Position numbers and translations under genes: made by a program | Origin: Amaricoccus macauensis | GTDB lineage: Bacteria; Pseudomonadota; Alphaproteobacteria; Rhodobacterales; Rhodobacteraceae | Assembly (NCBI RefSeq): GCF_014201905.1 | Contig: NZ_JACHFM010000002.1 | Span: forward strand, 186,001 to 250,000 | Length of the DNA: 64,000 nt | Direction: 5' to 3' | In this document: piece by piece, positions 22,261 through 32,304 of the stretch | Position numbering within the stretch: the first letter of the stretch is position 1 | How the letters are laid out: every line of letters starts with the position of its first letter | Notes under the pieces: generated by a model | Database searches by the model: none | Seen by the model: only the letters and a program-made list of their open reading frames with translations | What the model was told of the DNA's origin: nothing

Positions 22261-22314
22261 GGGCTGATCCGGGAATCGGGGGGCGATGGTTGGTGGCAGT
22301 GAGCCAGCTTTGCG

Positions 22315-22367
22315 TGAAATTTTCAAACATAATTTCATGATTGCCGCGCACGAGCAAAAATATTTCA
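22315..22367. promoter_or_regulatory. Candidate operator: repeated TGAAA/TTTCA half-sites between flavoprotein and XRE-cupin genes
   Basis: This AT-rich stretch lies in the 168-base divergent gap. TGAAATTTTCA (22315-22325) is a perfect palindrome about one base. TGAAATT (22315-22321) also pairs with AATTTCA (22331-22337). A third half-site, ATTTCA, recurs at 22362-22367, exactly 30 bp (about three helical turns) after the copy at 22332. Repeats on one helix face between a target gene and a DNA-binding protein gene are what an autoregulated operator would look like. Confidence 0.5.
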
Positions 22368-22428
22368 CTCGGTGCGTTGACCTGGGTGCTCGGGAGCGGT
22401 TGAGCTTGGCACCGGAGGGAGTGTCGCC

Positions 22429-22983
22429 ATGGCAGGGCAGATCGGGACGGACATCAGGGCGCTGCGCAAGGCGCGCGGCATCACCCTCGTCGGACTTGCC
22501 GGCGCCGTCGGGCGCTCGGTCGGGTGGCTCAGTCAGGTTGAGCGCGGGCTCGCCGAACCGTCGGTGCGCGACCTCGGGCGCATCGCCGAACAACTGGGCA
22601 TCAGTCTCAGCCTGTTTTTCCGGTCCGCCTCGAAACGCCCGGAGGAGCGCGGCCTCGTCCTCAGGGCCGAAGACCGCGTCGCCATCGGCTCAAGCGACAC
22701 CGGGCTCGCGGAGGAACTGCTGTCCCCCTCGCTCAGCGGCTCGTTCGAGATGATCCGCTCGACCATCGCCCCGGGTGCCACCAGCGGCGGCCGGTGCTCC
22801 GGCCGGGGGCGGGAGGACGGCGGCGTCCTGCTGACCGGCCGCCTGAGGCTCACCATCGGTGACACGGAATTCGACCTCGGCCCGGGAGACAGCTTCCAGT
22901 TCGCCGATCGCGACTACGCCTGGCGCAACGACGGCGACACGACGACAGTGGTGCTCTGGATCATCGCCCCGCCGGTCTACTGA
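22429..22983 (+). CDS. XRE-family transcriptional regulator with cupin domain
   Basis: 184 residues: an N-terminal helix-turn-helix (about 10-64; IRALRKARGITL, SVGWLSQVERGLAEPS) followed by a cupin_2 barrel (about 110-180; GVLLTGRLRLTIGD, LGPGDSFQFADRDYAWRN). This architecture is common in repressors of amine, polyamine and amino-acid catabolism, where the cupin senses the ligand. It is divergent from the dimethylglycine dehydrogenase-like gene, so control of that gene is the simplest reading. The tRNA-Gly gene follows on the opposite strand 17 bases later. Confidence 0.9.
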   Translation: MAGQIGTDIRALRKARGITLVGLAGAVGRSVGWLSQVERGLAEPSVRDLGRIAEQLGISLSLFFRSASKRPEERGLVLRAEDRVAIGSSDTGLAEELLSPSLSGSFEMIRSTIAPGATSGGRCSGRGREDGGVLLTGRLRLTIGDTEFDLGPGDSFQFADRDYAWRNDGDTTTVVLWIIAPPVY

Positions 22984-23000
22984 CGCGGGAAGGGGGATGG

Positions 23001-23074
23001 TGGAGCGGGTGATGGGAATCGAACCCACGTATTCAGCTTGGAAGGCTGCTGCTCTACCATTGAGCTACACCCGC
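23001..23074 (-). tRNA. tRNA-Gly (anticodon UCC)
   Basis: The leftward strand folds into a full cloverleaf. Acceptor GCGGGTG pairs with CACCCGC, the D-loop is in TAGCTCAATGGTAGAGC, the anticodon loop is CTTCCAA with anticodon TCC, and the T-arm is GTGGGTTCGATTCCCAT. The discriminator is U and CCA is encoded (23001-23003). It reads GGA (and by wobble GGG) glycine codons. Confidence 0.97.
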
Positions 23075-23115
23075 GCGCCGGTTGTTATAGGCGGGCGCGC
23101 GGGGGGGCTGCAAGG

Positions 23116-24123
23116 TCAATGCGCCTCGGCGGGACCGGTCCGGGTCGTTTCGCCGTGGTCGGGGATCTGGGCGGCGGCGCGGCGGCGGCGGTAGGCGTCG
23201 AACTGCTGGTCGGCGAGGACACCGATCAGGATCACCGAGCCCATGACGGCGAAGTTGAGCGAGCTCGGGATGCCGAGCAGGTTCACGAGGTTCTGCAACA
23301 TCTGCAGCAACACCGCGCCGAGGACGACGCCGATGATCGAGCCTTCGCCGCCGCGCAACGAGAAGCCGCCGAGCACCGCCGCGGCGATGGCGTAGAGCTC
23401 GTAGAAGTTGCCGTGGGACGAGGGCGAGATCGACTTCGTGTACATGGCGAAGAAGATCGCGGCGATGGCGGTCAGCACGGCACAGATCACGTAGGCGGCG
23501 ACGATCACCTTGCCGGTCGGCACGCCGGCATAGCGCGCGGCCTCCTCATTCTTGCCGACGGCGAAGAGATAGCGTCCGAAGACCGAGCGGTGCAGCACCA
23601 CCCACATGATCGCGGCGATGACCAGCATGGCGATGAGCGAATGCGGCACGCCGCCGGTGCGGCCGATCGTCAGCCAGTCGAGCGTCGGGAAGCTCTGGCC
23701 GAAGGCGAAGCCCACGGTGCCGTCGGCGGTGTACCACCGGGCGATACCCCGGTAGATCAGCAGGCCGCAGAGCGTGACGATGAACGGCTGCATGTCGAGC
23801 CGGGTGATGAGCAGCCCGTGGGCGAGACCGATCAGCGCGCCGATCACCAGCATCAGGGCGAGCGCCGCCGGCCACGGCACGCCGTAGGTGGCGATCAGGT
23901 CGACGAAGAGCACGCCGAGCAGCGCAATCACCGAGCCGACGGAGAGCTCGATGCCGCCGGTGATGATCACGAACCCCTGGCCGATGGCAAAGAGCCCGAA
24001 GAGCCCGATGAGGTTCGCGGTGTTCGCGAGGTTGATCGGCGAGAGAAAGCGCGGGTTGATGAAGGCGACCACCGCCCCCACCACGAGGATCAGCACCAGG
24101 AGGCCGATGTCCTTCTTCTGCAT
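23116..24123 (-). CDS. Second sugar ABC importer: permease (RbsC class)
   Basis: 335-residue inner-membrane permease with about ten hydrophobic helices. Landmarks are VIITGGIELSVGSVIAL, ITRLDMQPFIVTLCGLL, VGKNEEAARYAGVPTGK and IAAAVLGGFSLRGGEGS. It differs enough from the permease at 5114-6112 that the two are separate systems, not a recent duplication. It is three bases downstream of its ATPase gene, so tightly coupled. The C-terminal tail (YRRRRAAAQIP) is basic and cytoplasmic. The substrate is unknown. Confidence 0.91.
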   Translation of the reverse strand: MQKKDIGLLVLILVVGAVVAFINPRFLSPINLANTANLIGLFGLFAIGQGFVIITGGIELSVGSVIALLGVLFVDLIATYGVPWPAALALMLVIGALIGLAHGLLITRLDMQPFIVTLCGLLIYRGIARWYTADGTVGFAFGQSFPTLDWLTIGRTGGVPHSLIAMLVIAAIMWVVLHRSVFGRYLFAVGKNEEAARYAGVPTGKVIVAAYVICAVLTAIAAIFFAMYTKSISPSSHGNFYELYAIAAAVLGGFSLRGGEGSIIGVVLGAVLLQMLQNLVNLLGIPSSLNFAVMGSVILIGVLADQQFDAYRRRRAAAQIPDHGETTRTGPAEAH

Positions 24124-24126
24124 GGT

Positions 24127-25626
<1,500 letters not shown>

Positions 25627-25645
25627 TCGCGTCAGGGAAGTGGCC

Positions 25646-25661
25646 CCGCGCCCGTGCGCGG
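25646..25661 (-). other. Intercistronic hairpin between binding-protein and ATPase genes
   Basis: CCGCGC and GCGCGG form a 6-bp perfect stem with a 4-base loop in the 59-base gap after the binding-protein stop. Such stems often stabilise the upstream message, so the binding protein is made in excess over the membrane parts. It lacks a T-run. Confidence 0.4.
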
Positions 25662-25685
25662 AGCCGCCCCGGTGCCCTGTGCCGG

Positions 25686-26648
25686 TCAGCCCGCCGACGC
25701 CGAGTCGATCTTTGCCTTCAGGTCAGCCTGGAATTCGTCGACGTTGGCCTGATTGACGACCTTGGTCGGGATGATGATGAGCCCGTCCGCGGGGATCTGC
25801 GACTTGTCGCCGCCGAGATAGGCCGCCATCAGCTTCATGCCCTGATAGCCCCACTCGAAGGGCTGCTGCACCACGGTGCTGACGAAGGAGCCTTCCTTCA
25901 CGGCGCCGAGGGTCACCGGGTCCTCGTCGAAACCGACGACGGTGATCGAGCCGAGCTTGCCGGCCGCCTGCAGCGCCTCGTAGATTTTCGGCGAGTTGTA
26001 GGAATAGAAGCCGACCATGCAGGTGATCTCGGGGTTGGCCGCCAGCACGTCGTCGACGTTCGAGCGGGCGCGGGCGAAGTCCACGTCGTCGCCGCGCACA
26101 TCGACGAGCTCGACCTTCGAGCCCTCCACCGCCTTGCGGAAGCCCTCGATGCGCTCGCGGGCGTTGTCGGCGCCGAGATAGCCCACGAAACCCATGCACT
26201 TGCCGCCATCGGGCAGCGCCTGCACCATTTCCTTGCCGGCCTGCTCGCCCGCTTCGGTGTTCGACGACCCGAGATAGGCGATGCGGTTCGACTGCGGTGC
26301 GTCGGAGTCGGTGGTGAAGAGCGGGATCTGGGCCGCGATGCGGTTGAAGGCATCGGTCGAGGTCTTCGGATCGACCGACGAGATCATCAGCGCGTCGGTG
26401 CCGGCCGCGACGAGATCGTCCATCAGGGCGTTCTGTGCCGCGGCCGTGCCCTGCGCGGGATAGCGCAGTTCCATGTCATAGTCGGGCAGCTCGGCATTGG
26501 CCTTCTTGATGCCGGCCTCGGCGAGCTTCCAGAAGTCGGAGGCGGCGTTCACGACGAAGGAGAGCTTGTGGCCTTCCTCCGCCTGGGCCGCGAGGCCGGT
26601 TCCCATGGCGAGCGAGGCAGTCACCGCGGCCATCACGATGCGATTCAT
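25686..26648 (-). CDS. Second sugar ABC importer: substrate-binding protein
   Basis: 320-residue periplasmic binding protein of the ribose class. The signal peptide is MNRIVMAAVTASLAMGTG followed by AAQAEE. The mature fold shows LSFVVNAASDFWKL, the hinge stretch ALMISSVDP, IPLFTTDSDAP and a late strand ITVVGFDEDPV. The ATG at 26648 has GGGAGG about nine bases upstream; a 24-residue longer reading lacks such a site and crosses the promoter region. It is first in the operon and divergent from a LacI-type regulator, which is the usual layout for inducible sugar importers. The ligand cannot be read from sequence. Confidence 0.91.
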   Translation of the reverse strand: MNRIVMAAVTASLAMGTGLAAQAEEGHKLSFVVNAASDFWKLAEAGIKKANAELPDYDMELRYPAQGTAAAQNALMDDLVAAGTDALMISSVDPKTSTDAFNRIAAQIPLFTTDSDAPQSNRIAYLGSSNTEAGEQAGKEMVQALPDGGKCMGFVGYLGADNARERIEGFRKAVEGSKVELVDVRGDDVDFARARSNVDDVLAANPEITCMVGFYSYNSPKIYEALQAAGKLGSITVVGFDEDPVTLGAVKEGSFVSTVVQQPFEWGYQGMKLMAAYLGGDKSQIPADGLIIIPTKVVNQANVDEFQADLKAKIDSASAG

Positions 26649-26732
26649 GGCTATCAACCTCCCGTTTTGCTCCGAGCCCGCGCGATGCCCGCGGGCTGCG
26701 TGGCCGGCCCGTTCGGGCATTCGGCTGGCAAT

Positions 26733-26806
26733 ATGCTAATATCAAGTTAAGGCTTCAGGCAACGCATAAGAAAACTTGACTTATCAATAGGGTAATGATG
26801 CTAATA
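26733..26806. promoter_or_regulatory. Divergent promoter/operator region of the LacI-controlled importer
   Basis: This AT-rich island lies in the 194-base gap between the importer operon and the lacI-type gene. The nonamer ATGCTAATA occurs twice in the same orientation (26733-26741 and 26798-26806), 65 bp apart, about six helical turns. Between them TCAAGTT (26742-26748) and AACTTGA (26773-26779) form an inverted pair. TTGACT (26776-26781) with TGcTAATAC further right is a plausible rightward promoter. The arrangement fits two operator sites bridged by a LacI-family dimer of dimers; which repeat is the operator is not decided. Confidence 0.55.
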
Positions 26807-26842
26807 CGCTGAAGAGCGCAACCGGAGGCGCCGGAGTGTCCA

Positions 26843-27904
26843 ATGGGCAACGACAGGGGAGGGGGCGAGACTGAGGGGCGCGCCGCACGTCCGCCCACCA
26901 TGATGGACGTGGCCGCCGCCGCCGGGGTCTCGCAGACCACGGTCTCGCTGGTTCTGAATGACACCGTCGGGGCGCGATTGTCTCAGGACACCCGGATGCG
27001 GGTGCGCGAGGCAGCACGGACGCTCGGCTATACCCTGTCGCGGCCCCAGTCAGCGACGGGCCATGCGGGCTCCACGGTGCTGGGCTTTCTCGCCGAGGAG
27101 ATTTCGACCGATCCCTGGTGCGCGATCCAGCTCGAAGGCGTGCGGCAGCGCGCGTGGGAGAGCGGGTTCACGGTGGTGGCGGGTGTCAGCCACGGCGACC
27201 CGGACCTCGAGGCCGCGACGCTCGCGAGCCTCAGTCGGCAGCCGCTCGCGGGCCTGATCTACGCGACCATCGTCACGCGCCGCGTCTGTCCGCCGGCGAC
27301 TCGGGTGCCGACCGTGCTGCTCAACTGCTTCGTGCCGGACCACAGCCTCGTCTCGGTGGTGCCGGCCGAGCTGCTCGGGGGCTATGCCGCGACCCTGCGG
27401 CTGATCCGCGCCGGCCATCGCCGCATCGGTCACATCGCCGGTCAGGCGGGGGTCGATCCCACGCGGGACCGGCTGCGCGGCTACCAGCGCGCCCTCGCCG
27501 AGCATGACATCCTCTTCGACCGCGACCTCGTGCGCCCGGGCAACTGGGAGCCGCCCACGGGCTATCAGGCAATCCACGCCCTCATGGCGCTGCCCGAGCC
27601 GCCGACGGCGATCTTCGCGTCGAGCGACATGATGGCGATGGGTGCCTACGAGGCGCTGCGCGAGCTGGGCATGCGGGTGCCGCACGATGTCTCGGTGATC
27701 GGCTACGACGACCGGGAGATTGCGCAATTCCTCCGCCCGGGCCTCACCACGCTCCTCTTGCCACACCACGAGATGGGGATGCAGGCGGCGGCCGCGCTCA
27801 TCGACGGCCAGCTCCGCCCATCGGGCCGCCAGCCGCAGATCAAGGTGGAATGTCCCGTCGTCGAGCGAGATTCGGTCGGGCCGCCGCGGCGGGGTCAGCG
27901 GTAG
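26843..27904 (+). CDS. LacI-family transcriptional regulator
   Basis: 353 residues. After a short non-conserved N-terminal extension (about 18 residues) comes the helix-turn-helix MMDVAAAAGVSQTTVSLVLN (20-39), the hinge helix region, then a periplasmic-binding-protein-like ligand domain (LGFLAEEIS, ELLGGYAATLRLI, AIFASSDMMAMGAYEALRE, VIGYDDREIAQFLRP). It is divergent from the second importer and most probably represses it until the imported sugar binds. An internal ATG (Met20/21) could also be used, but the ATG at 26843 gives full coverage. Its 3' end overlaps the convergent hydrolase gene by 10 bp. Confidence 0.91.
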   Translation: MGNDRGGGETEGRAARPPTMMDVAAAAGVSQTTVSLVLNDTVGARLSQDTRMRVREAARTLGYTLSRPQSATGHAGSTVLGFLAEEISTDPWCAIQLEGVRQRAWESGFTVVAGVSHGDPDLEAATLASLSRQPLAGLIYATIVTRRVCPPATRVPTVLLNCFVPDHSLVSVVPAELLGGYAATLRLIRAGHRRIGHIAGQAGVDPTRDRLRGYQRALAEHDILFDRDLVRPGNWEPPTGYQAIHALMALPEPPTAIFASSDMMAMGAYEALRELGMRVPHDVSVIGYDDREIAQFLRPGLTTLLLPHHEMGMQAAAALIDGQLRPSGRQPQIKVECPVVERDSVGPPRRGQR

Positions 27905-28587
27905 AAGACGTTGCCGCCGATGGTGCCGAGCTTCTTGCGGCTAGAGAAACCGGATTTCGCCTTGGCCGAGTGGAAGAACAGCGCGCCGCGGGTGATGTCG
28001 GGGGCGCCCTCGAGCACGGTCTGTGCGACCTTGTAGGCACGGGCGCGGGCCGCCTTGTCGGCGAGCGTGTCCGAGCGGCCATCGCAGCGATAGGAGAACT
28101 GGCAGCCGTCGTGGACCACGCCGCAGACCGAGTCCGGGAAGGAGTCGGACTTCGCGCGGTTCACCACTACATGGGCCACTGCGGTCTCGCCTTGCGTGCC
28201 GGTGCCGCGCGCCTCGAAGTAGACTGCTTCGGCAAGGCAGGCCAGATCGCCGTTCTGCCGGGGAATCGCGGACTCGACCACGTCCGAGCGATCAGGCTCG
28301 CGATCAGGCTCGGAGCGGGCGTTCGATCGGGAGAACTCCTCGGGACGGGCCGCGGGCCGTCCGGCCGCCTCTGCGGACCGGACGGGCGCGAGCGCACCGA
28401 TCCCCGTTGCAACCGACTCTGGCAGGTGTTGCGTCAGGGTTCTGACGAACGGTGTCGCAGGTGCGTAAGCGAGGGCGAGCAATGCGACGATGCCAAGTGC
28501 GGTGCGCGGTCTGATTCCCAACGTGCAGGTCCGGAACTGTTTCGGGTCGGTTTTTGTCGCATGGCGCCGGGTGCCGTTGCCATACAT
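27895..28587 (-). CDS. Cell wall hydrolase, SleB domain
   Basis: 230 residues from the ATG at 28587 (MYGNG). A single hydrophobic segment (TALGIVALLALAYAPATPFV) serves as signal or anchor, then a low-complexity linker, then the Hydrolase_2/SleB domain: LAEAVYFEARGTGTQGE with the likely catalytic Glu in YFEARG, VVNRAKSDSFPDSVCGVV, QFSYRCDG and the end TIGGNVFYR. In alphaproteobacteria such proteins act on periplasmic peptidoglycan during growth, not in spore germination. The start is uncertain: no clear ribosome binding site is seen and the frame is open for 38 more codons. The 3' end overlaps the LacI-type gene. Confidence 0.8.
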   Translation of the reverse strand: MYGNGTRRHATKTDPKQFRTCTLGIRPRTALGIVALLALAYAPATPFVRTLTQHLPESVATGIGALAPVRSAEAAGRPAARPEEFSRSNARSEPDREPDRSDVVESAIPRQNGDLACLAEAVYFEARGTGTQGETAVAHVVVNRAKSDSFPDSVCGVVHDGCQFSYRCDGRSDTLADKAARARAYKVAQTVLEGAPDITRGALFFHSAKAKSGFSSRKKLGTIGGNVFYR

Positions 28588-28685
28588 CCGTGCTGCATGA
28601 GCGAAATGTCGCCGACAGGCGAACTTGCCGGGGATGCCGGGCGTTGGGTCAGCGGTTGCCGCGTCGGGGCCGGAGGGAGGGTCGC

Positions 28686-29651
28686 TTGGCTGAAGGCTCA
28701 CGGTTCGTCGTCATCGCGGCGCTCCTCGGAAACGGCGCGATCGCGGTGACGAAGTACATCGCTGCCGGGTTCACCGGCTCGTCGGCGATGCTGGCCGAGG
28801 CGGTGCATTCGACCGTGGACACCGGCAACCAGATCCTGCTCCTCGTCGGACTGCATCGTGCCGCGCGTCCCGCCGATCGGGGCCACCAGTTCGGCTATGG
28901 CATGGAGCTCTATTTCTGGGCGTTCGTCGTCGCGATCCTGCTCTTCGGCCTTGGCGCCGGCGTGGCGATCTATGAGGGAATCCTGAAGCTGCTCGACCCG
29001 CATCCGATCCGTGATGCCGGCTGGAACTACGCGGTGCTGGGGGCCGCGATGGTGTTCGAGGCGCTGTCCTTCACCGCCGCGTGGCGCGAGTTCGCCCGGG
29101 TGCGCGGCAAGGCGCCGTTCCTGCGGGCGCTGCGGCAGTCGAAGGATCCGGCGCTCTTCACGGTGCTTTTCGAGGATTCAGCCGCGCTCGCGGGCCTTTG
29201 CATCGCGTTCGCGGGGGTGTTTCTCTCGGACCGGATGGGCTTGCTGTGGGGGGACGGGGCCGCGACGCTGGCGATCGGAATCATGCTGGCGCTGGCCGCG
29301 CTCGCGCTCGCTGTCGAGACCAAGAGCCTGCTGATCGGCGAGGCGGCAAATCCGGCGATGGTCGAGGACATCATCCGCACCGCGCTGCGCGCGCCTTTCG
29401 TCGAGGCGGTGAACGAGGTGCGCACCATGCACTTCGGCCCGGCGGACATCCTCGTCAACCTGAGCGTGGATGCCCGCGACGACCTGACGGCAGGCGAGAT
29501 CGAACGCGGGGTCGCGGCACTCGAGGACGAGCTGAAGGCGCGGCACGAGAGGGTCACCCGGGTCTTCATCGAGGTCGAGTCGGCGGCCGAGAGCGCCCGC
29601 GAGATCCCGCAGGGTGACACGGGCGGCGATCCCGGAGTGAGCGCAACATAG
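28686..29651 (+). CDS. Cation diffusion facilitator family transporter (ZnT9-like)
   Basis: 321-residue CDF transporter. I chose TTG 28686 because GGAGGGAGGG lies just upstream and it starts the first membrane helix; upstream codons in frame are not protein-like. About five to six helices are seen. The second carries AEAVHSTVDTGNQ with the HxxxD metal pair (His41, Asp45); the fifth carries LFEDSAALAG, the ED variant seen in ZnT9-like members. The soluble C-terminal domain (VEAVNEVRTMHFGPADILV) is of the CDF kind. It probably exports Zn2+ or another divalent metal in exchange for protons; the ion is not certain because the ZnT9 branch differs at the metal site. Confidence 0.85.
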   Translation: MAEGSRFVVIAALLGNGAIAVTKYIAAGFTGSSAMLAEAVHSTVDTGNQILLLVGLHRAARPADRGHQFGYGMELYFWAFVVAILLFGLGAGVAIYEGILKLLDPHPIRDAGWNYAVLGAAMVFEALSFTAAWREFARVRGKAPFLRALRQSKDPALFTVLFEDSAALAGLCIAFAGVFLSDRMGLLWGDGAATLAIGIMLALAALALAVETKSLLIGEAANPAMVEDIIRTALRAPFVEAVNEVRTMHFGPADILVNLSVDARDDLTAGEIERGVAALEDELKARHERVTRVFIEVESAAESAREIPQGDTGGDPGVSAT

Positions 29652-29662
29652 GAGACGGAGCC

Positions 29663-30031
29663 ATGCACCGCAGTCGCCTTGCCGGCATCATCATCGACTG
29701 CCGGACCGACGATCTCGGGGCCGCCGGGGCCTTCTGGGCCGCGGCCTTCGGCGACGACCTGCCGCCCGAGGCCGAGGAGAATTACGTGAAGCTGGCGCGG
29801 CAGGGCGGCTTCAACACCGAGGTGCAGCTCGTCGAGCATCCCTCGCGGGTGCATCTCGACATCGAGAGCGACGACATCGAGGCCGAGGTGGCGCGCCTCG
29901 AGGCGCTGGGCGCCACCCGGGTCGCGAACGTCAAGCACTGGGTGGTTATGGAGGCGCCGACCGGCCATCGCTTCTGCGTGATACGGGCCCAGACGCCGGA
30001 CTTCGAGGAGAAGGCCAACACCTGGCCGTGA
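29663..30031 (+). CDS. VOC-family glyoxalase-like protein
   Basis: 122 residues with the vicinal-oxygen-chelate fold in its glyoxalase-like variant. The beta-alpha-beta unit begins LAGIIIDCRTDDLGAAGAFW; the second half has RVHLDIESDDIEAEVARLEALGA and ends with APTGHRFCVIR. It starts 11 bases after the transporter gene and may be co-transcribed. Members of this subfamily have no settled function; they bind small molecules or confer resistance in some cases. Confidence 0.8.
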   Translation: MHRSRLAGIIIDCRTDDLGAAGAFWAAAFGDDLPPEAEENYVKLARQGGFNTEVQLVEHPSRVHLDIESDDIEAEVARLEALGATRVANVKHWVVMEAPTGHRFCVIRAQTPDFEEKANTWP

Positions 30032-30040
30032 GGGGCGGCG

Positions 30041-30487
30041 TTACGCCGCCGCCATCGCCTCGTCGAAGGCCGCGAGCGTCGCGTCCCACGCGAGCAGGAT
30101 CGAGGCGTGCCGGTTGCGGAAATCCTTGGCCGGCTCAAGGACTTCGAGGTCATCGAACGGCGCGCCGGGCACCGGGCCGCCAGACTTCAGCATTGCCTCC
30201 AGCGCGTTGCGCGTGGCCTCGATCTCGCTGCGGCTGGCGCCGACCACGTGCCGGCCAAGCACCGCGGCCGAGGCCTGTCCCAGCGCGCAGGCCTTCACGT
30301 CCTGCCGGAAGTCGGCGATGCGCCCGTCGTCGCCCAGCATCAGGTCGACCGTCACCGTCGAGCCGCAAAGCGGCGAGCGGCGCTTGGCGCTGACCTGCGG
30401 ATGGGCCAGCCGGCCGCTCAGGGGGATATCGGCCGCGAGCGCAAGGATGCGCTGCGAATAGAGCCGGATCATATCCTCGTCTGGCAT
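30041..30487 (-). CDS. NifU/IscU-like iron-sulfur cluster scaffold protein
   Basis: 148 residues with the N-terminal NifU/IscU fold. Two cysteine ligands are in place, Cys41 (SPLCGS) and Cys67 (KACALGQ), with the same 26-residue spacing as in IscU. The third IscU cysteine is not there: the matching region reads RNRHASILLAW, leaving His127 as the likely third ligand. This variant is, as far as I recall, common in alphaproteobacterial relatives, which sit apart from the suf genes. It may hold or transfer Fe-S clusters, but scaffold activity is not assured. It lies between the VOC gene (convergent) and hisI (divergent). Confidence 0.8.
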   Translation of the reverse strand: MPDEDMIRLYSQRILALAADIPLSGRLAHPQVSAKRRSPLCGSTVTVDLMLGDDGRIADFRQDVKACALGQASAAVLGRHVVGASRSEIEATRNALEAMLKSGGPVPGAPFDDLEVLEPAKDFRNRHASILLAWDATLAAFDEAMAAA

Positions 30488-30565
30488 TCCCCGCCCGTCC
30501 TTTGCTTTCCCCCTGTGCTCCCCTAGATAGGCCGCGCATCGTGCGCAGGAAAGGGAGACCTTTGC

Positions 30566-30918
30566 GTGGCCTTCGACATCACCAGCCTTGTCTTCGACGC
30601 CCGCGGTCTCATCCCGGCGATTGCCCAGTCCCGGGACGGCGAGGTGCTGATGCTCGCCTGGATGAACGCGGAAAGCATCGCCGAGACGCTTGCCACCGGG
30701 CAGGTCACCTACTGGTCACGCTCCCGCTCGGCGTTCTGGCGCAAGGGTGAGACCTCCGGCCACGTGCAGAAGCTGGTGGAGTTGCGCATCGACTGCGACC
30801 GCGACTGCCTGCTGTTGGTCGTAGACCAGACCGGTCCGGCCTGTCACACGAACCGGCGCAGCTGCTTCTACACTGCTGTGCGCGAAGGCGAAGAGATCGT
30901 GCTCTGCGAGCCGATCGC

Positions 30919-30922
<4 letters not shown>
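30566..30922 (+). CDS. hisI: Phosphoribosyl-AMP cyclohydrolase
   Basis: Third step of histidine biosynthesis, opening the adenine ring of phosphoribosyl-AMP. 118 residues, starting at GTG 30566 with AAGGGAG upstream; the monofunctional HisI size. Metal and active-site segments are intact: [42 protein letters not shown] and [10 protein letters not shown], which hold the zinc cysteines and magnesium aspartates. It stands alone, away from other his genes, which is usual in this group. Its TAG stop overlaps the convergent gluQ stop in a shared CTAG. Confidence 0.95.
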
Positions 30923-31754
<832 letters not shown>

Positions 31755-31758
<4 letters not shown>

Positions 31759-31964
31759 TCGCGCCGTTCGAGCCGCCGGACCCGGCGCTCCTCGCCGCCC
31801 TGATAGATCAGGATCCAGGCGAGCGCGATGAACATCGGGTGGGTGAGACCGCCCGAGAAGATGACCGCGGGGATCCAGATCAGGAACGTCAGGATCGCCA
31901 CGAACGGGCGGCCTGCGAGCAGGATCGAGAGCGGCGGCAGGAAGAGGGCGAGGACATAATTCAT
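31755..31964 (-). CDS. Small membrane protein, YqaE/Pmp3-like
   Basis: 69 residues from the ATG at 31964. The segment YVLALFLPPLSILLAG followed by a second hydrophobic helix with LIWIPAVIFSG resembles the YqaE/Pmp3 family, small two-helix membrane proteins linked to membrane-potential and salt stress. A hydrophobic ALAWILIYQ and a basic tail (ERRVRRLERRD) follow, longer than standard YqaE. The alternative ATG at 32015 would add 17 residues; neither start has a convincing ribosome binding site. The stop overlaps the probable gluQ start, so gluQ translation may depend on it. Confidence 0.65.
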
Positions 31965-32074
31965 GGCCGGATTGAAGTAGGGAGCGTTGCCGCCCCGTGC
32001 AAGATCTGCGGCCATATCCCTGACCGTGCGACGTAGCGGTCCAACGCGGGCGCCATGGTCGCGCGTGCCATGCT

Positions 32075-32114
32075 GCGCAACCGTGTTGCGCCGGCTGGCG
32101 AAACATACTTGCGC
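32075..32114 (+). promoter_or_regulatory. Candidate operator upstream of cstA
   Basis: The gap before cstA (to 32304) has no gene. It contains GCGCAA (32075-32080) and TTGCGC (32086-32091), a perfect inverted repeat around 5 bases, and a third copy TTGCGC at 32109-32114, 23 bp after the second. CGATCACGTGACCG just beyond is a near-palindrome. These are candidate binding sites for a regulator of cstA; no promoter hexamers stand out. Confidence 0.35.
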
Positions 32115-32304
32115 CGATCACGTGACCGAGATCATAGTCGCAAAGCGGGAGACCGTTCCGGCGTATTTTCGCTCAGGTTGAACGGAGGGAAATCCGAAGC
32201 GCCGCCGTCACTCGTCTCGCCGTGTCGGGCTGAAATTGTGCCCGGGCAGTCATGAAAATCACCGGTAAGGTTCGCCGACGCCGGCGTGAAGGGACAGGTT
32301 CACC

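Noticed and set aside
28591-28701. Longer start for the SleB-domain protein
   Set aside because: The added residues are Pro/Ala/Asp-rich and overlap the TTG start region of the divergent transporter gene; the ATG at 28587 leads directly to the hydrophobic segment.
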